DNA of 64,000 bases, from positions 1 to 64,000 of the forward strand of contig CAJXRQ010000002.1 of NCBI GenBank assembly GCA_913060505.1, read 5' to 3'. How positions within the stretch are numbered: the first letter of the stretch is position 1; each line of letters opens with the position of its first letter. Below, piece after piece: positions 8,230 to 17,125 of the stretch. The position numbers and the translations under genes were made by a program. The notes under the pieces are model-generated. The model ran no database searches, had not been told where the DNA came from, and saw nothing but the letters and a program-made list of their open reading frames with translations. This DNA comes from an uncultured Desulfovibrio sp. GTDB taxonomy: Bacteria; Desulfobacterota; Desulfovibrionia; Desulfovibrionales; Desulfovibrionaceae.

Positions 8230-10506
8230 ATGAGTCCTTACGTTCTCGATCATGTTGGCGGCACCCCTTTGGTGGAAATACGGCACCTTAATCCAAACCC
8301 CAATGTCAAGATTTTGGCCAAGTTGGAATCGTGTAATCCCGGAGGGTCCATCAAGGATCGTGTGGCCTTGGCGATGGTGCGGGCTGCAGAAGAATCTGGC
8401 GAACTCGTTCCGGGAAAGACTGTTATCGAGCCAACGAGCGGCAATACGGGTATTGGGCTTGCCATGGTCTGTGCTGTCCGAGGATATCGCGTCAAGCTGC
8501 TTATGAGCGAAAACGCCAGTGAAGAACGGCGCATGATTTTGCGCGCCTATGGTGCGGAAATCGAACTGACTCCCGGACACATGGGCACAGACGGAGCCAT
8601 TGAGTTGGCATATCGCATGGCTCGCGAGGAGTCTGACAAGTATGTGCTCATGGATCAATATAACAATCCTGCCTGCATTGATGCCCATTATAATGGAACC
8701 GGACTGGAAATATGGGAGCAGACCGGGGGAGAAGTGACGCACGCTGTTTGTACGTTGGGGACTTCGGGAACAGCCATGGGATGCGCAAAAAGATTGCATG
8801 AGATGGGCGATGTTTTCGTGGCAGCCGTGGAACCGTATGCAGGGCACAAAATTCAGGGACTCAAGAATATGCATGAGTCATATCCTCCTGGAATATATGA
8901 TAAATCTAAGTTGGATGTTGTGTTGCGAATTGAAGACGAAGAAGCATTCGAGTTGTGCCGCAAGCTGGCGCACGAGGAGGGCCTGTTTGTGGGCATGAGT
9001 TCGGGCGCAGCCATGGGCGGGGCCTTGAAGCTGGCCGAGAACATGGACAGCGGCGTCATTGTGGTAATATTCCCGGACGGCGGCGAACGATATCTGAGCA
9101 CACCGCTCTTTGCGGCAAATGAGGCTCAGGGAATGTGCGTGACGTCGGTGACCGGAGAGTCGGTCTGCCTTGATTGCTCCGGCGGTCCCGGCCTGTATTC
9201 CATGGGGCCGAGCCTTGATAATCCTGCCGGTCTGGATGCCTGGCGGCGGGTAATCCTGCTTGATGTCATGGCTCGTTGCTTGCGGGGGCGGGGAGCGGAT
9301 GTCCATAGTGCATGTGGGCTTTCCGATATGGATGACCGTACATTGACGGCAGCGCGCGAGACAGGGGAGGAGCGTGAAGCATTCGTTCAACAGGCCCGTC
9401 AGAATATTATGGATCGTGCTGCCTCCCTGGGGGTGGACAGCAGCATGAATTGGCCTTTGGCTGTGCAAGGGCAGGAAAAGGCGCTTGATATCTGCCGTTC
9501 ACTGCTTGGGCACGGTTTGGCTTACGAAAAATTACGAAGCGTCTATTTCGACGTGTTTCGCGATGCCCGGTATGGGGAATTGGGAACGCAGGACATGACC
9601 AAGGTCTCGGCTGGCCGGACCGTGGATCTTGATGCCTACGTCAAGGACAACCCTCTGGATTTCACGTTGCTTAAACGTGCGACCCTCATGGATCTCAAGC
9701 GTGGTGACGTGCTTGAGACCGAGTGGGGCAATGTGCGGCCTACGTGGTTTTTGCAACATGCAGCAGCGGCTTTGGCTGGTCTGGATCGTATTGACGTTTT
9801 TCTGGGGAGTGAATCCCATCGTTTCCCGCATCTTGAAAACCTGCGAGCCATTTGGAGTGCTGCTGGTCGCGAATTGCAGGCGTGGATGGTTGAGCCCCAG
9901 GTTGCGGCGGATCCCGGGCAGAGTCTTGATGACATTCTGGAACAGGTTGGCAACGCCCGGGCCGTTCGGCTTTGGTTACTTTCCGCTTCGCATCACAAGG
10001 CGCTTTGTGCTGGTTCCGGGAGTGTTGCCATGTGGGTACGCAACTGGCAAAGAATTCAGGATGGTGCTGCGGTGCTAAGTCTTGCCGTAGGCAACAGGGG
10101 AGAGGATGTCTCTGACGAAGTGCAGCAGGCGGTATTTGATCTCAAGGCCGGTTTTGCAGAAGCCTTGGATGCGGATATCTCGCTGCATCGTTTTTGGCCG
10201 GTGCTGTTCAGGTTCATCAAGCAGGTCAATGGTTGGAGCATCGGGCCGGGCATGAGTGGTGCCGCCGCCCGTCATTGCCTTGATCAGTTGTTGCAGATGG
10301 ACGACGTGTTGGGAATTGTGGATAGGGAGGGCCTGCCAATTGCGCTTTCCCAATTGCCGGCGCAGGTTCAACAGATGGTTGCGGATCGTCAGAAAGCGCG
10401 TGCCGCAAAGGATTATATAGCTTCGGACCATTTGCGGGAAGCCTTGGCGAAAGCCGGGTTTAAGGTCAGGGACAGTACCTCAGGCCCACAGATTTACCGT
10501 ATTTAA
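8230..10506 (+). CDS. Cysteine synthase fused to a degenerate cysteinyl-tRNA synthetase-like domain
   Basis: A 758-residue two-part protein. Residues 1-300 are a full PLP-dependent O-acetylserine sulfhydrylase: SIKDR with the PLP lysine K42, TSGNTG (69-74), the phosphate loop GTSGTAMG and PDGGERYLST. Residues 315-758 align by eye along the whole length of cysteinyl-tRNA synthetase: LYSMGPS for VYVCGPT, LSDMDDRTL for ITDIDDK, NPLDFTLLKRA for DPLDFxLWK, VRPTWFLQHAA for GRPGWHIECSA, RFPHLENLRA for KFPHHENExA, and a C-terminal KARAAKDYIASDHLREAL. The catalytic signatures are gone: HIGH is replaced by PAGLDA near 332, KMSKS by AADPGQ near 558, and two of the zinc ligands (first and second Cys) are lost. 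It is therefore probably a working sulfhydrylase with a non-aminoacylating tRNA-synthetase-like tail that could bind tRNA, bind CysE or regulate. Ribosome site AAGGAAG. Confidence 0.85.
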   Translation: MSPYVLDHVGGTPLVEIRHLNPNPNVKILAKLESCNPGGSIKDRVALAMVRAAEESGELVPGKTVIEPTSGNTGIGLAMVCAVRGYRVKLLMSENASEERRMILRAYGAEIELTPGHMGTDGAIELAYRMAREESDKYVLMDQYNNPACIDAHYNGTGLEIWEQTGGEVTHAVCTLGTSGTAMGCAKRLHEMGDVFVAAVEPYAGHKIQGLKNMHESYPPGIYDKSKLDVVLRIEDEEAFELCRKLAHEEGLFVGMSSGAAMGGALKLAENMDSGVIVVIFPDGGERYLSTPLFAANEAQGMCVTSVTGESVCLDCSGGPGLYSMGPSLDNPAGLDAWRRVILLDVMARCLRGRGADVHSACGLSDMDDRTLTAARETGEEREAFVQQARQNIMDRAASLGVDSSMNWPLAVQGQEKALDICRSLLGHGLAYEKLRSVYFDVFRDARYGELGTQDMTKVSAGRTVDLDAYVKDNPLDFTLLKRATLMDLKRGDVLETEWGNVRPTWFLQHAAAALAGLDRIDVFLGSESHRFPHLENLRAIWSAAGRELQAWMVEPQVAADPGQSLDDILEQVGNARAVRLWLLSASHHKALCAGSGSVAMWVRNWQRIQDGAAVLSLAVGNRGEDVSDEVQQAVFDLKAGFAEALDADISLHRFWPVLFRFIKQVNGWSIGPGMSGAAARHCLDQLLQMDDVLGIVDREGLPIALSQLPAQVQQMVADRQKARAAKDYIASDHLREALAKAGFKVRDSTSGPQIYRI

Positions 10507-10523
10507 TCAAGATACCAACGTGG

Positions 10524-10573
10524 TTGCCTCCAGCGGACAAAGGTGGTGATTTGTTTTGCTGGAGGCCTTTTTT
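10524..10573 (+). terminator. Rho-independent terminator after the CysK fusion gene
   Basis: GCCTCCAGC (10526-10534) pairs with GCTGGAGGC (10558-10566), and a run of T follows (CTTTTTT). The loop is 23 nt. Confidence 0.75.
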
Positions 10574-10604
10574 GCTGATGCTGACTAGTCGTCAAAGGCA
10601 TCTG

Positions 10605-11750
10605 TTAATCGAAGAGGTCCGAGTACTCCCCATATCCTTCAGCTTCCAGTTCAGCGGCCGGAATAAAGCGCAACGCAGCGGAATTGATGCAATAACGCAA
10701 TCCTGTGGGAGCTGGACCATCATTGAAAACATGGCCCAGGTGAGAATCACTCTGTGCGCTTCGCACTTCGGTTCGAACCGAGAGTAATGTCCTGTCTTCT
10801 CTTTCCACCAGATTTTTCGGAACAAGCGGTCGGGTGAAGCTGGGCCAACCCGATCCTGAGTCGAATTTGTCCCTGGAACTGAATAACGGTTCTCCTGAAA
10901 CAATATCCACGTAGATCCCCGGCTGGTGATTGTTCCAGTATTCGTTGTCAAACGGTGGTTCTGTTCCCTGCTTACGAACTACATGATATTGCAGGGGCGT
11001 CAGTGTTTGCTTCAAGTTTGCGTCCGCTTCCGTGGTATCCGGTTTTTTCTGTTGCTTTTCAGGAGAAGGCAAGGTGATCGGACAGCCTTTTCCTCCCCAA
11101 TGCCGTTCTGTAAAGCGATCCCGTCCTGAGAAATTTCGATAGGTATTGTAGCGTGCAGGATTTTTTTTGTAGTAATCCTGATGATATTCCTCAGCCGGAT
11201 AAAAGCTGGTAAACGGAAGTACTTTCGTTACCACCGAAGAGGAGAATCGTCCTGATTCTTCAAGCGCTTCCTTGGATTGTTCCGCTAACAGCCGCTGGTC
11301 GTCAGAGTGATAAAAAATGGCCGAGGTGTATTGAAAACCTCGATCTCCGAATGAGCCTCCTTCATCTGTCGGGTCAATGTGTTTCCAAAACAATGCAAGG
11401 ATTTGTTGATAACTGATTTTTGTCGGATCAAAACGGATTTGTACGGCTTCCCGGTGGCCGGTTCTGCCACTGGCAACTTCTTCATACGTCGGGGCATGTT
11501 CGTCTCCGCCTGCGTATCCCGAGGTGGCTTTTTCAACTCCCGGAAGCTTCTTGAAGTCTGCCTCAACACACCAGAAACACCCTCCAGCGAGTGTTGCTGT
11601 TTGCAGTTTGTCTGTGTTTTCGGTCATGGATTTTGCCTCCGCTAAGGGGGTGAAGAGCAATAAGGAAATTGAAATTAACAGTCCTGCATAAACAAGCCTT
11701 ACCAACGGCCAAATTGTGGAGTCATGTTTTTTATGCTGTCTGGCAATCAT
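10605..11750 (-). CDS. msrAB: Exported bifunctional methionine sulfoxide reductase MsrA-MsrB
   Basis: A 381-residue fusion repairing both stereoisomers of oxidised methionine. Residues 1-39 form a signal peptide-like segment (basic N-terminus, hydrophobic core, PLAEAK), so the enzyme should work in the periplasm or at the membrane. The MsrA domain holds GCFWC (57-61) with catalytic Cys58 and [22 protein letters not shown]. The MsrB domain ends with [11 protein letters not shown], whose Cys354 is the expected nucleophile; the four zinc cysteines seen in some MsrBs are absent. The gene is monocistronic: a terminator shared with the cysK fusion lies downstream and a dyad element lies about 20 nt upstream of the start. 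Membrane or periplasmic MsrAB in an anaerobe is consistent with oxidative-stress defence. The electron donor partner is not nearby. Confidence 0.9.
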   Translation of the reverse strand: MIARQHKKHDSTIWPLVRLVYAGLLISISLLLFTPLAEAKSMTENTDKLQTATLAGGCFWCVEADFKKLPGVEKATSGYAGGDEHAPTYEEVASGRTGHREAVQIRFDPTKISYQQILALFWKHIDPTDEGGSFGDRGFQYTSAIFYHSDDQRLLAEQSKEALEESGRFSSSVVTKVLPFTSFYPAEEYHQDYYKKNPARYNTYRNFSGRDRFTERHWGGKGCPITLPSPEKQQKKPDTTEADANLKQTLTPLQYHVVRKQGTEPPFDNEYWNNHQPGIYVDIVSGEPLFSSRDKFDSGSGWPSFTRPLVPKNLVEREDRTLLSVRTEVRSAQSDSHLGHVFNDGPAPTGLRYCINSAALRFIPAAELEAEGYGEYSDLFD

Positions 11751-12083
11751 GATACCTCCATTGCGCTAATAGTTATCATTCTAAATAATAGCTTGAACCC
11801 TGAAGTCAATGTTCAATGGCTGAAAGGAGGCTATTTCTCGCAAATATTACAATTGTCCTTCATGGAAGTGAGTTGTTTTGAACATATCATGGGTAGCTAA
11901 TTTGGGGGTTGACTTATTCTACGGATTAAAGCAGGTAAATACCCAATTATGTATTAGAAACCTTCCATAAGGCCCAGTTTTGGCCTGACAATTTCGGCAC
12001 TCTGTCGGCAGCAGGTGAGTCTTGCTGTTCTTTTCCCATGCATTCTTGACAGTGGGCATACGCCCCGAACGGAAGGTCACATA
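11751..12083. other. 333-bp divergent intergenic region between msrAB and the methyltransferase gene
   Basis: AT-rich. The msrAB side holds a 19-bp imperfect inverted repeat (separate entry). The methyltransferase side has TTGACT at 11909 but no convincing -10 box at standard spacing, and a weak sigma-54-like arrangement (CGGCAC, 5 nt, CGGCA) at 11995-12010. No RNA gene or open frame of interest is seen. Confidence 0.5.
11773..11791. promoter_or_regulatory. Fur/PerR-like operator candidate upstream of msrAB
   Basis: TTATCATTCTAAATAATAG is an 8-3-8 inverted repeat with two mismatched pairs, AT-rich and 19 bp long, the size and composition of Fur-family boxes. It lies 23-41 nt before the msrAB start codon. 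The regulator is inferred only from shape and from the gene's function. Confidence 0.35.
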
Positions 12084-12929
12084 ATGACTGATAAAAAATC
12101 ACTTATCCACTTCCTCAATAAAGCGCCAGACCTGCACACCCCTTGGGCTGGAGACTACAAGATCCCATGGAACGAACCGGAGTTCAGCCGGAGAATGCTC
12201 AACGAGCACTTGGCGCAGGAGCATGATTTGGCCAGCAGGCGTTCTGAAATCATTGCCTTGCAAGCTTCCTGGATTATTGAGCATGCCCTGTGTGGTAGAA
12301 CAGGAAGTGTTCTTGACCTTGGGTGCGGACCGGGACTCTACGCGCCGCGTTTTGCTTCGCATGGTTGCCAGTATCTTGGTATCGATTTCGGGCCTGCATC
12401 CATTGAGTATGCCAACGCTCACTATTCAGTCGACGGCCAAGTGAGCTTCCGTCTTGATGACGTACGGTCGGCAGAGCTCGGTAATGGATATGATGTGGTC
12501 CTGATGCTCTATGGCGAATTGAATGTCTTTTCGCCTGAAGCATGTGCAGATATTGTTGAGCGCGCCTGTAAGAGCCTGAAGCCCGGCGGGAAAATGGTTA
12601 TTGAAGGATATACCCGCGAAACCGTTGTCAGCCTCGGACAGGGGCAGGGATGGTATGCTTGTGAGAACGGCCTGTTTGCCGAAACGCCGCACATTTGCCT
12701 GATACAGAATCATTGGCTTGAGGAACTGAACGTTTCCGTTCAGGAGTTCAAGGTGGTAGAAATGGATACAGGTGCGTTGAACCAGTGCCGGAGCACAACT
12801 CAGGCGTATTCCAATGAAGAGTATTCCACCCTGTTTGCACAGGCCGGTTTTGTCAATTCCTTCGTACACGATACATGGCCTGGTAATCCGGAACATCACG
12901 TGTTGTTTATGGCGGAAAAGGCCGGTTGA
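12084..12929 (+). CDS. Class I SAM-dependent methyltransferase
   Basis: A soluble 281-residue methyltransferase of the Rossmann type. Motif I is VLDLGCGPGLYAPRFA (about residues 75-90), followed by an acidic strand end (YLGIDFGPASI) and post-motif LKPGGKMVIEGYT. The substrate is not identifiable; the family includes small-molecule and ubiquinone/menaquinone-like enzymes. I start at 12084 because GGAAGG stands 7 nt before this ATG; the frame stays open upstream to 12015, but that region looks like leader DNA. It is a single gene followed by a strong terminator. Confidence 0.75.
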   Translation: MTDKKSLIHFLNKAPDLHTPWAGDYKIPWNEPEFSRRMLNEHLAQEHDLASRRSEIIALQASWIIEHALCGRTGSVLDLGCGPGLYAPRFASHGCQYLGIDFGPASIEYANAHYSVDGQVSFRLDDVRSAELGNGYDVVLMLYGELNVFSPEACADIVERACKSLKPGGKMVIEGYTRETVVSLGQGQGWYACENGLFAETPHICLIQNHWLEELNVSVQEFKVVEMDTGALNQCRSTTQAYSNEEYSTLFAQAGFVNSFVHDTWPGNPEHHVLFMAEKAG

Positions 12930-12958
12930 TAATTATCCGGATAGGAAATGAAAGGCAA

Positions 12959-12988
12959 AGGCCGGGAATTATCCCGGCCTGTTTTTTT
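12959..12988 (+). terminator. Rho-independent terminator after the methyltransferase gene
   Basis: Stem GGCCGGGA (12960-12967) with TCCCGGCC (12972-12979), then GTTTTTTT. Confidence 0.85.
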
Positions 12989-13020
12989 GAAAAAAGAAGT
13001 CGTGTCCAACAGATAGGCGA

Positions 13021-13050
13021 CCAAAAAGAAAGCCGCCCTGAGGCGGCCTT
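13021..13050 (-). terminator. Rho-independent terminator after the sigma-54 activator gene
   Basis: Stem GCCGCC (13032-13037) with GGCGGC (13042-13047) and a 4-nt loop. On the minus strand TTTCTTTTT follows. It ends the ior operon transcript and faces the methyltransferase terminator. Confidence 0.8.
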
Positions 13051-13054
13051 GTGA

Positions 13055-14644
13055 TTAATCTGTATGCTGCAGTTTGCGTTTGCGGCGGGTCGATTTGTGC
13101 TGTGAGAAGCGTTTGACGTCGATACCGTACTTTTTAACTTTATAGTTAACGATACGGTAGGAAACCCGCAGATCCCGTGCGGCCTGCAACATGTTGCCAG
13201 CCGTTTTCTTGAGTGAATCCACAAGAAGTTCTTGTTCGAACTTGGCTACAGCCTCGCCAAAGGAGAGGTTTGTTCCTGTGGCAGAGCTTTCTGCTGTCTG
13301 GAGAGTGGGCGGAAGGTGGTAGGTACGGATGACCTCCTCTTCGCACACGAGCACGGCGCGTTCCACGCAGTTGCGCAGTTCGCGTACATTTCCGGGCCAA
13401 TGATACATGGTTAACAGCTCGATAGCCGGAGTAGATATACGTTTGACTTCCTTACTGTATTCACGGGTGAATTCATCCAGGAAGTGTTCAGCCAGCGGCA
13501 GAATATCTTCACGCCTTTCCTTGAGGGACGGGATGAAGACCGGGAAGACATTGATGCGATAGAACAGATCTTCGCGGAAAAGGCCTTGCTCCAGCAATTC
13601 TTCCAGAGGTTGGTGTGTGGCGCAGATAAGCCGTGCATCTACCGTAATGGTCTGCTCGGAACCTACACGCTGGATTTCCTTTTCTTGAATTGCACGCAAT
13701 ACCTTGGCTTGAGCGTCCAGAGAAAGCTCTCCGATTTCATCAAGGAAAAGAGTCCCCTGATCCGCTACCTCGAAAAGACCGCGTTTGGTTTGGAAGGCTC
13801 CGGTAAATGCACCTTTTTGATGACCAAACAGCTCAGACTCTATCAATTCTGAGGGCAGAGCCGCGCAGTTGAGACGGATCAGTGGCTTGTCCGCACGTGG
13901 GCTTGCCGCGTGAATGAATTCCGCAAGCAGTTCCTTGCCTGTGCCGGACTCGCCTCGCAAGAGCACCGTAGCACGGCTCGGCGCAACCTGACGCGCCTGC
14001 CTGAGTACCATGCGCATGGCTTTGCTGGCGGCCACAAAGTTGGAAGGCGGCGGCGTTTCCACGCCCGACGTAACCACGCCCTGTGCCAGCATGTGGTTAT
14101 GCATGGCCATTTCTTCCTGCAGCTGGGCAACCTGATGGGCAATGAACCCGGCTACCACTTCCAGAAAACGCTCATGTCCACGCATGTCGTCCAATGGAAT
14201 AAGCGGAACATCCACACTCAAAGCACCGATAATGTCATTACCGGCTTTGCTGCGGTTTACGATAGGCACGCAAATGAAGCCGAGTTTGGTCAGTTCCTCC
14301 TCGGAGCGTCCGAATGCCTTGTTCAGAAACTCCGGATCATCGGACATACGGGGAACAATAATGGAGTCCCCGGATTCAAACACTCGACCGATGACGCCGC
14401 GGCCTGGTGAGTAAGTGACTTCATCGGCTGCAGCCGGACTATAGGTGAGGGAGAGTTTGAGGTTCTCCGTCTTGGGGTCCATGATGACCATGAACGCCCG
14501 GACATACCCCATGTCCCGCGCCAGAATTTCCAGCAGGTGGTTGAGGCTTTCCTCCATGGGAACCGATTTGGAAAGCTCTTCCTGAACCTGTTTGATCGTC
14601 GTCAGGTATGCCGCGTCCGGTGCATCCTGCGTGTGTATTACCAT
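13055..14644 (-). CDS. Sigma-54-dependent transcriptional activator with GAF sensor (NifA/FhlA-like)
   Basis: A 529-residue enhancer-binding protein. Residues 20-175 form a GAF-type sensory domain (VPMEESLNHLLEILARDMGY, GRGVIGRVFESG). The AAA+ core has Walker A GESGTGKE (231-238), an intact GAFTGA sigma-54 contact loop (278-283), Walker B LFLDEIGEL and the WPGNVRELRN arginine-finger region. The C-terminus has a Fis-type helix-turn-helix (AARDLRVSYRIVNYKVKKYGI). No receiver domain is present, so control should be by ligand or redox binding to GAF rather than phosphorylation. It is 17 nt downstream of iorB on the same strand, which suggests it responds to 2-oxo-acid or aromatic metabolism. No sigma-54 site was found before the ior operon itself. 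Confidence 0.9.
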   Translation of the reverse strand: MVIHTQDAPDAAYLTTIKQVQEELSKSVPMEESLNHLLEILARDMGYVRAFMVIMDPKTENLKLSLTYSPAAADEVTYSPGRGVIGRVFESGDSIIVPRMSDDPEFLNKAFGRSEEELTKLGFICVPIVNRSKAGNDIIGALSVDVPLIPLDDMRGHERFLEVVAGFIAHQVAQLQEEMAMHNHMLAQGVVTSGVETPPPSNFVAASKAMRMVLRQARQVAPSRATVLLRGESGTGKELLAEFIHAASPRADKPLIRLNCAALPSELIESELFGHQKGAFTGAFQTKRGLFEVADQGTLFLDEIGELSLDAQAKVLRAIQEKEIQRVGSEQTITVDARLICATHQPLEELLEQGLFREDLFYRINVFPVFIPSLKERREDILPLAEHFLDEFTREYSKEVKRISTPAIELLTMYHWPGNVRELRNCVERAVLVCEEEVIRTYHLPPTLQTAESSATGTNLSFGEAVAKFEQELLVDSLKKTAGNMLQAARDLRVSYRIVNYKVKKYGIDVKRFSQHKSTRRKRKLQHTD

Positions 14645-14661
14645 GTTTGCTCTCTTATCCG

Positions 14662-15261
14662 TTAGGTGTTTTCGAGTGATCTCACACCCAGTTCGAGGGC
14701 CTTTATGTTGACGTCCACTATCTTGGCCGGGAGATTGCTTTTGATTGTTTCGGCCAGGGTTTGCAGACTGACGGGCACGGCATCCGTAGCCGTGAGCGCG
14801 CCCAGAAGCGCCAAGTTTCCTGCCTGAACAGCCCCGGCTTCAAGTCCGAGGGTTTGGCAAGGCAGGTAAAAGCTTTTGTCCGTACATTGGGCGACCACTT
14901 CCTTGACTGTTTCCAGACTTGGATTTTCCTGCTTGCCCATGGCTACGGACAGAGGAGGAAGGAATTCGGTGCTGGAAAGCACCAGGCCGCCCTTGCGCAG
15001 GTAAGGCATGGCCCGCATGGTCTCCAAAGGTTCGAAGCCCAACAACACGTCGGCTTCACCCAAGCCTATCTTGGGGCTTTTACAACCGATGAGCACGGTG
15101 GATTCCACCACACCGCCGCGTTGGGCCATGCCGTGAATTTCACCGGAAGTCACAGGTAGTCCCTCGGCAAGAACGGTTTTGGCCAAAAGTGTGGTCGCGG
15201 TCAGTGTTCCCTGACCGCCCACGCCTGTGAGCATGATGCGTATAGGTTTGATGTCGCTCAT
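14662..15261 (-). CDS. iorB: Indolepyruvate:ferredoxin oxidoreductase beta subunit
   Basis: A 199-residue gamma-type domain subunit of the 2-oxoacid:ferredoxin oxidoreductase family, with MLTGVGGQGTLTATTLLAKT (about 10-29) and the conserved GEIHGMAQRGGVVESTV stretch. With IorA it oxidatively decarboxylates aryl pyruvates made by transamination of Trp, Phe and Tyr, giving aryl-acetyl-CoA, CO2 and reduced ferredoxin. The ATG directly follows the iorA TAA, so the two are translationally coupled and should be made in equal amounts. Confidence 0.93.
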   Translation of the reverse strand: MSDIKPIRIMLTGVGGQGTLTATTLLAKTVLAEGLPVTSGEIHGMAQRGGVVESTVLIGCKSPKIGLGEADVLLGFEPLETMRAMPYLRKGGLVLSSTEFLPPLSVAMGKQENPSLETVKEVVAQCTDKSFYLPCQTLGLEAGAVQAGNLALLGALTATDAVPVSLQTLAETIKSNLPAKIVDVNIKALELGVRSLENT

Positions 15262-17097
15262 TTAACGGCCTCTTTTCTTGGACTTGATATGAGTACATAC
15301 CTGCAAACAGAGCATGCAGCCACTGCACAGGATGGGATTGACGGCCGCCTTGTCTCCTTCCTTGTAAAAGGCAGGGCAGGCGAGTTTGTCCAGACATTCT
15401 GCGCGGCCGGTACATGAGTCGGCCACGTAGGCCACCATGGGGGCAGTCTTTTTATATACCCGGCGTGTGTGCAGAGGACATGGTTCGCGAGCGATGAGCA
15501 CGCGCACGCCGGACATTTCCTTGAGTTCCTCAAGGGCTGCCGTGGTCTTTTTCTGGTTCAGGGGATTGACTTGGCGAATGTGTTCCACGCCGAGTCCTTC
15601 ACAAGCCCTGGCGATATCCAGCCGATGCTCGTTTGCGCCGTGAATGGTCATTTCCACGCCCGGATGCGGCTGATGGCCTGTCATGGCCGTGGTGTGGTTA
15701 TCCAGAATCACGAGCAGTACGTCATGGTTGTTGAAAACAGCACTTGCCAGCCCGGTAAGTCCGGAATGGAAGAAGGTGGAGTCGCCGATAAAGGCCACAA
15801 CGGGTTTGTCGTTGGCCAGTGAGGCGCCACAACCTGCGGAAATGGACGACCCCATGCAAACGAGGAAGTCGGCCATGGACAATGGAGGTAGTAAACCGAG
15901 CGTGTAGCAACCAATGTCCGAGGAATAAATGGCATCATCGCCAAAGACCTTGCGGGCGGCAAAATAGGTTGCCCGGTGAGGGCAGCCCGCACAGAGGTTC
16001 GGCGGACGCTGGGGCAGTTCCGCGGGGATGCAGGAATCGCATGCAAAAGTCTCTTCGCCCACTTGTGCCCGCAGCACATTGGCTACCATGGTGACGGTGA
16101 ATTCGCCGTTGGGAGGAAGCAGTCCTTTGCCTTCGATGGTCAGGTTTAGACCGTTTTTTTGTGCCAGAACACGCAAATCGTTTTCAAGAATGGGTTCCAG
16201 CTCTTCAATGACAATGAGCTTGTCCACGCTTTTCATGAAATCGAGAGCCATGTTTTCGGGCAGAGGATGGGAGAAGCCCAACTCCATGACTTTGAATTTG
16301 CCGGCCAGACCTGTTTCCATGATGGCGTCCGCCAAGTAGGCCCGGCTGATGCCGGAAGCCGCGATGCCAATGGCGCCGGTTCCATGAATTTTATTGTACG
16401 GAGATTTTTCCGCTTCTTCGCGCAATGCGGCAATGCGTTTGAGCAGGCGTTCATGCATGGGGCGGGCAAACGCCGGGATGGGAACGCGCTTTGCCGGGTT
16501 CCGTGTAAAGCCTTCCGGCTTGCCCGGTGCGGGCATGGGACCAAACTCCACAGGACCACGCAAGTGGTTCACGCGGGTCGTGGTGCGCAGCAGCAAAGGA
16601 CTTTCGTGTTTTTGGGAAAGAAGCAAGCCGTCGCGAGCCATGTCCTTGGCTTCCTGTGCCGAAGACGGCTCGAAAACCGGCAACCCGGCCAAGCGGCCAT
16701 AGTAACGGTTATCCTGTTCGTTTTGACTGGAGTGGCAGCCCGGGTCGTCGGCGGAAAGCAGCATCATCCCGCCGGGAGTACCTGTGTACGACAACGTCAG
16801 CAGCGGATCGGCCGCTACGTTGACGCCCACATGTTTCATGGTCGTCAGGGTCATAGCGCCGGAGAGGGATGCTCCGCCTCCCACTTCCAGTGCAACCTTT
16901 TCATTGGCCGAGTATTCGAATTTGTACTTCGCGTTGGGAGCAAGGCGATAGAATGTGTCCGGTACCTCGGAAGAGGGCGTGCCAGGATAGCAGGTGACTA
17001 CCTGAATGCCTGCTTCCAGTGCGCCCCGGACGATGGCTTCGTTGCCAAGCAGCAGGTGGGTTGCACCGCCCTCGGGCGACAGCAGAGGATGGGCCAT
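15262..17097 (-). CDS. iorA: Indolepyruvate:ferredoxin oxidoreductase alpha subunit
   Basis: A 611-residue TPP- and Fe-S-containing subunit. It has the N-terminal pyrimidine-binding part (LLLGNEAIVRGALEAGIQVVTCYPGTPSSEV), the TPP pyrophosphate region (GDSTFFHSGLTGL, DNHTTAMTGHQPHPG) and a C-terminal ferredoxin-like segment. The last cluster motif CSGCMLCLQVC is complete; the first is irregular (CTGRAECLDKLACPAF), as is common in IorA. NLCAGCPHRATYFA is typical of the family. I use the ATG at 17097 with GGAG upstream instead of a longer 645-residue frame from 17199 that would run into the preceding gene. It generates low-potential ferredoxin in aromatic amino-acid use. Confidence 0.95.
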   Translation of the reverse strand: MAHPLLSPEGGATHLLLGNEAIVRGALEAGIQVVTCYPGTPSSEVPDTFYRLAPNAKYKFEYSANEKVALEVGGGASLSGAMTLTTMKHVGVNVAADPLLTLSYTGTPGGMMLLSADDPGCHSSQNEQDNRYYGRLAGLPVFEPSSAQEAKDMARDGLLLSQKHESPLLLRTTTRVNHLRGPVEFGPMPAPGKPEGFTRNPAKRVPIPAFARPMHERLLKRIAALREEAEKSPYNKIHGTGAIGIAASGISRAYLADAIMETGLAGKFKVMELGFSHPLPENMALDFMKSVDKLIVIEELEPILENDLRVLAQKNGLNLTIEGKGLLPPNGEFTVTMVANVLRAQVGEETFACDSCIPAELPQRPPNLCAGCPHRATYFAARKVFGDDAIYSSDIGCYTLGLLPPLSMADFLVCMGSSISAGCGASLANDKPVVAFIGDSTFFHSGLTGLASAVFNNHDVLLVILDNHTTAMTGHQPHPGVEMTIHGANEHRLDIARACEGLGVEHIRQVNPLNQKKTTAALEELKEMSGVRVLIAREPCPLHTRRVYKKTAPMVAYVADSCTGRAECLDKLACPAFYKEGDKAAVNPILCSGCMLCLQVCTHIKSKKRGR

Positions 17098-17125
17098 GGG
17101 ATTCTCCGTACGTATCTTCTGACGG

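Noticed and set aside
11995-12010. Sigma-54-like sequence CGGCAC-N5-CGGCA before the methyltransferase gene
   Set aside because: GG-N10-GC spacing is right, but the -12 element lacks both T residues; a chance match is likely.
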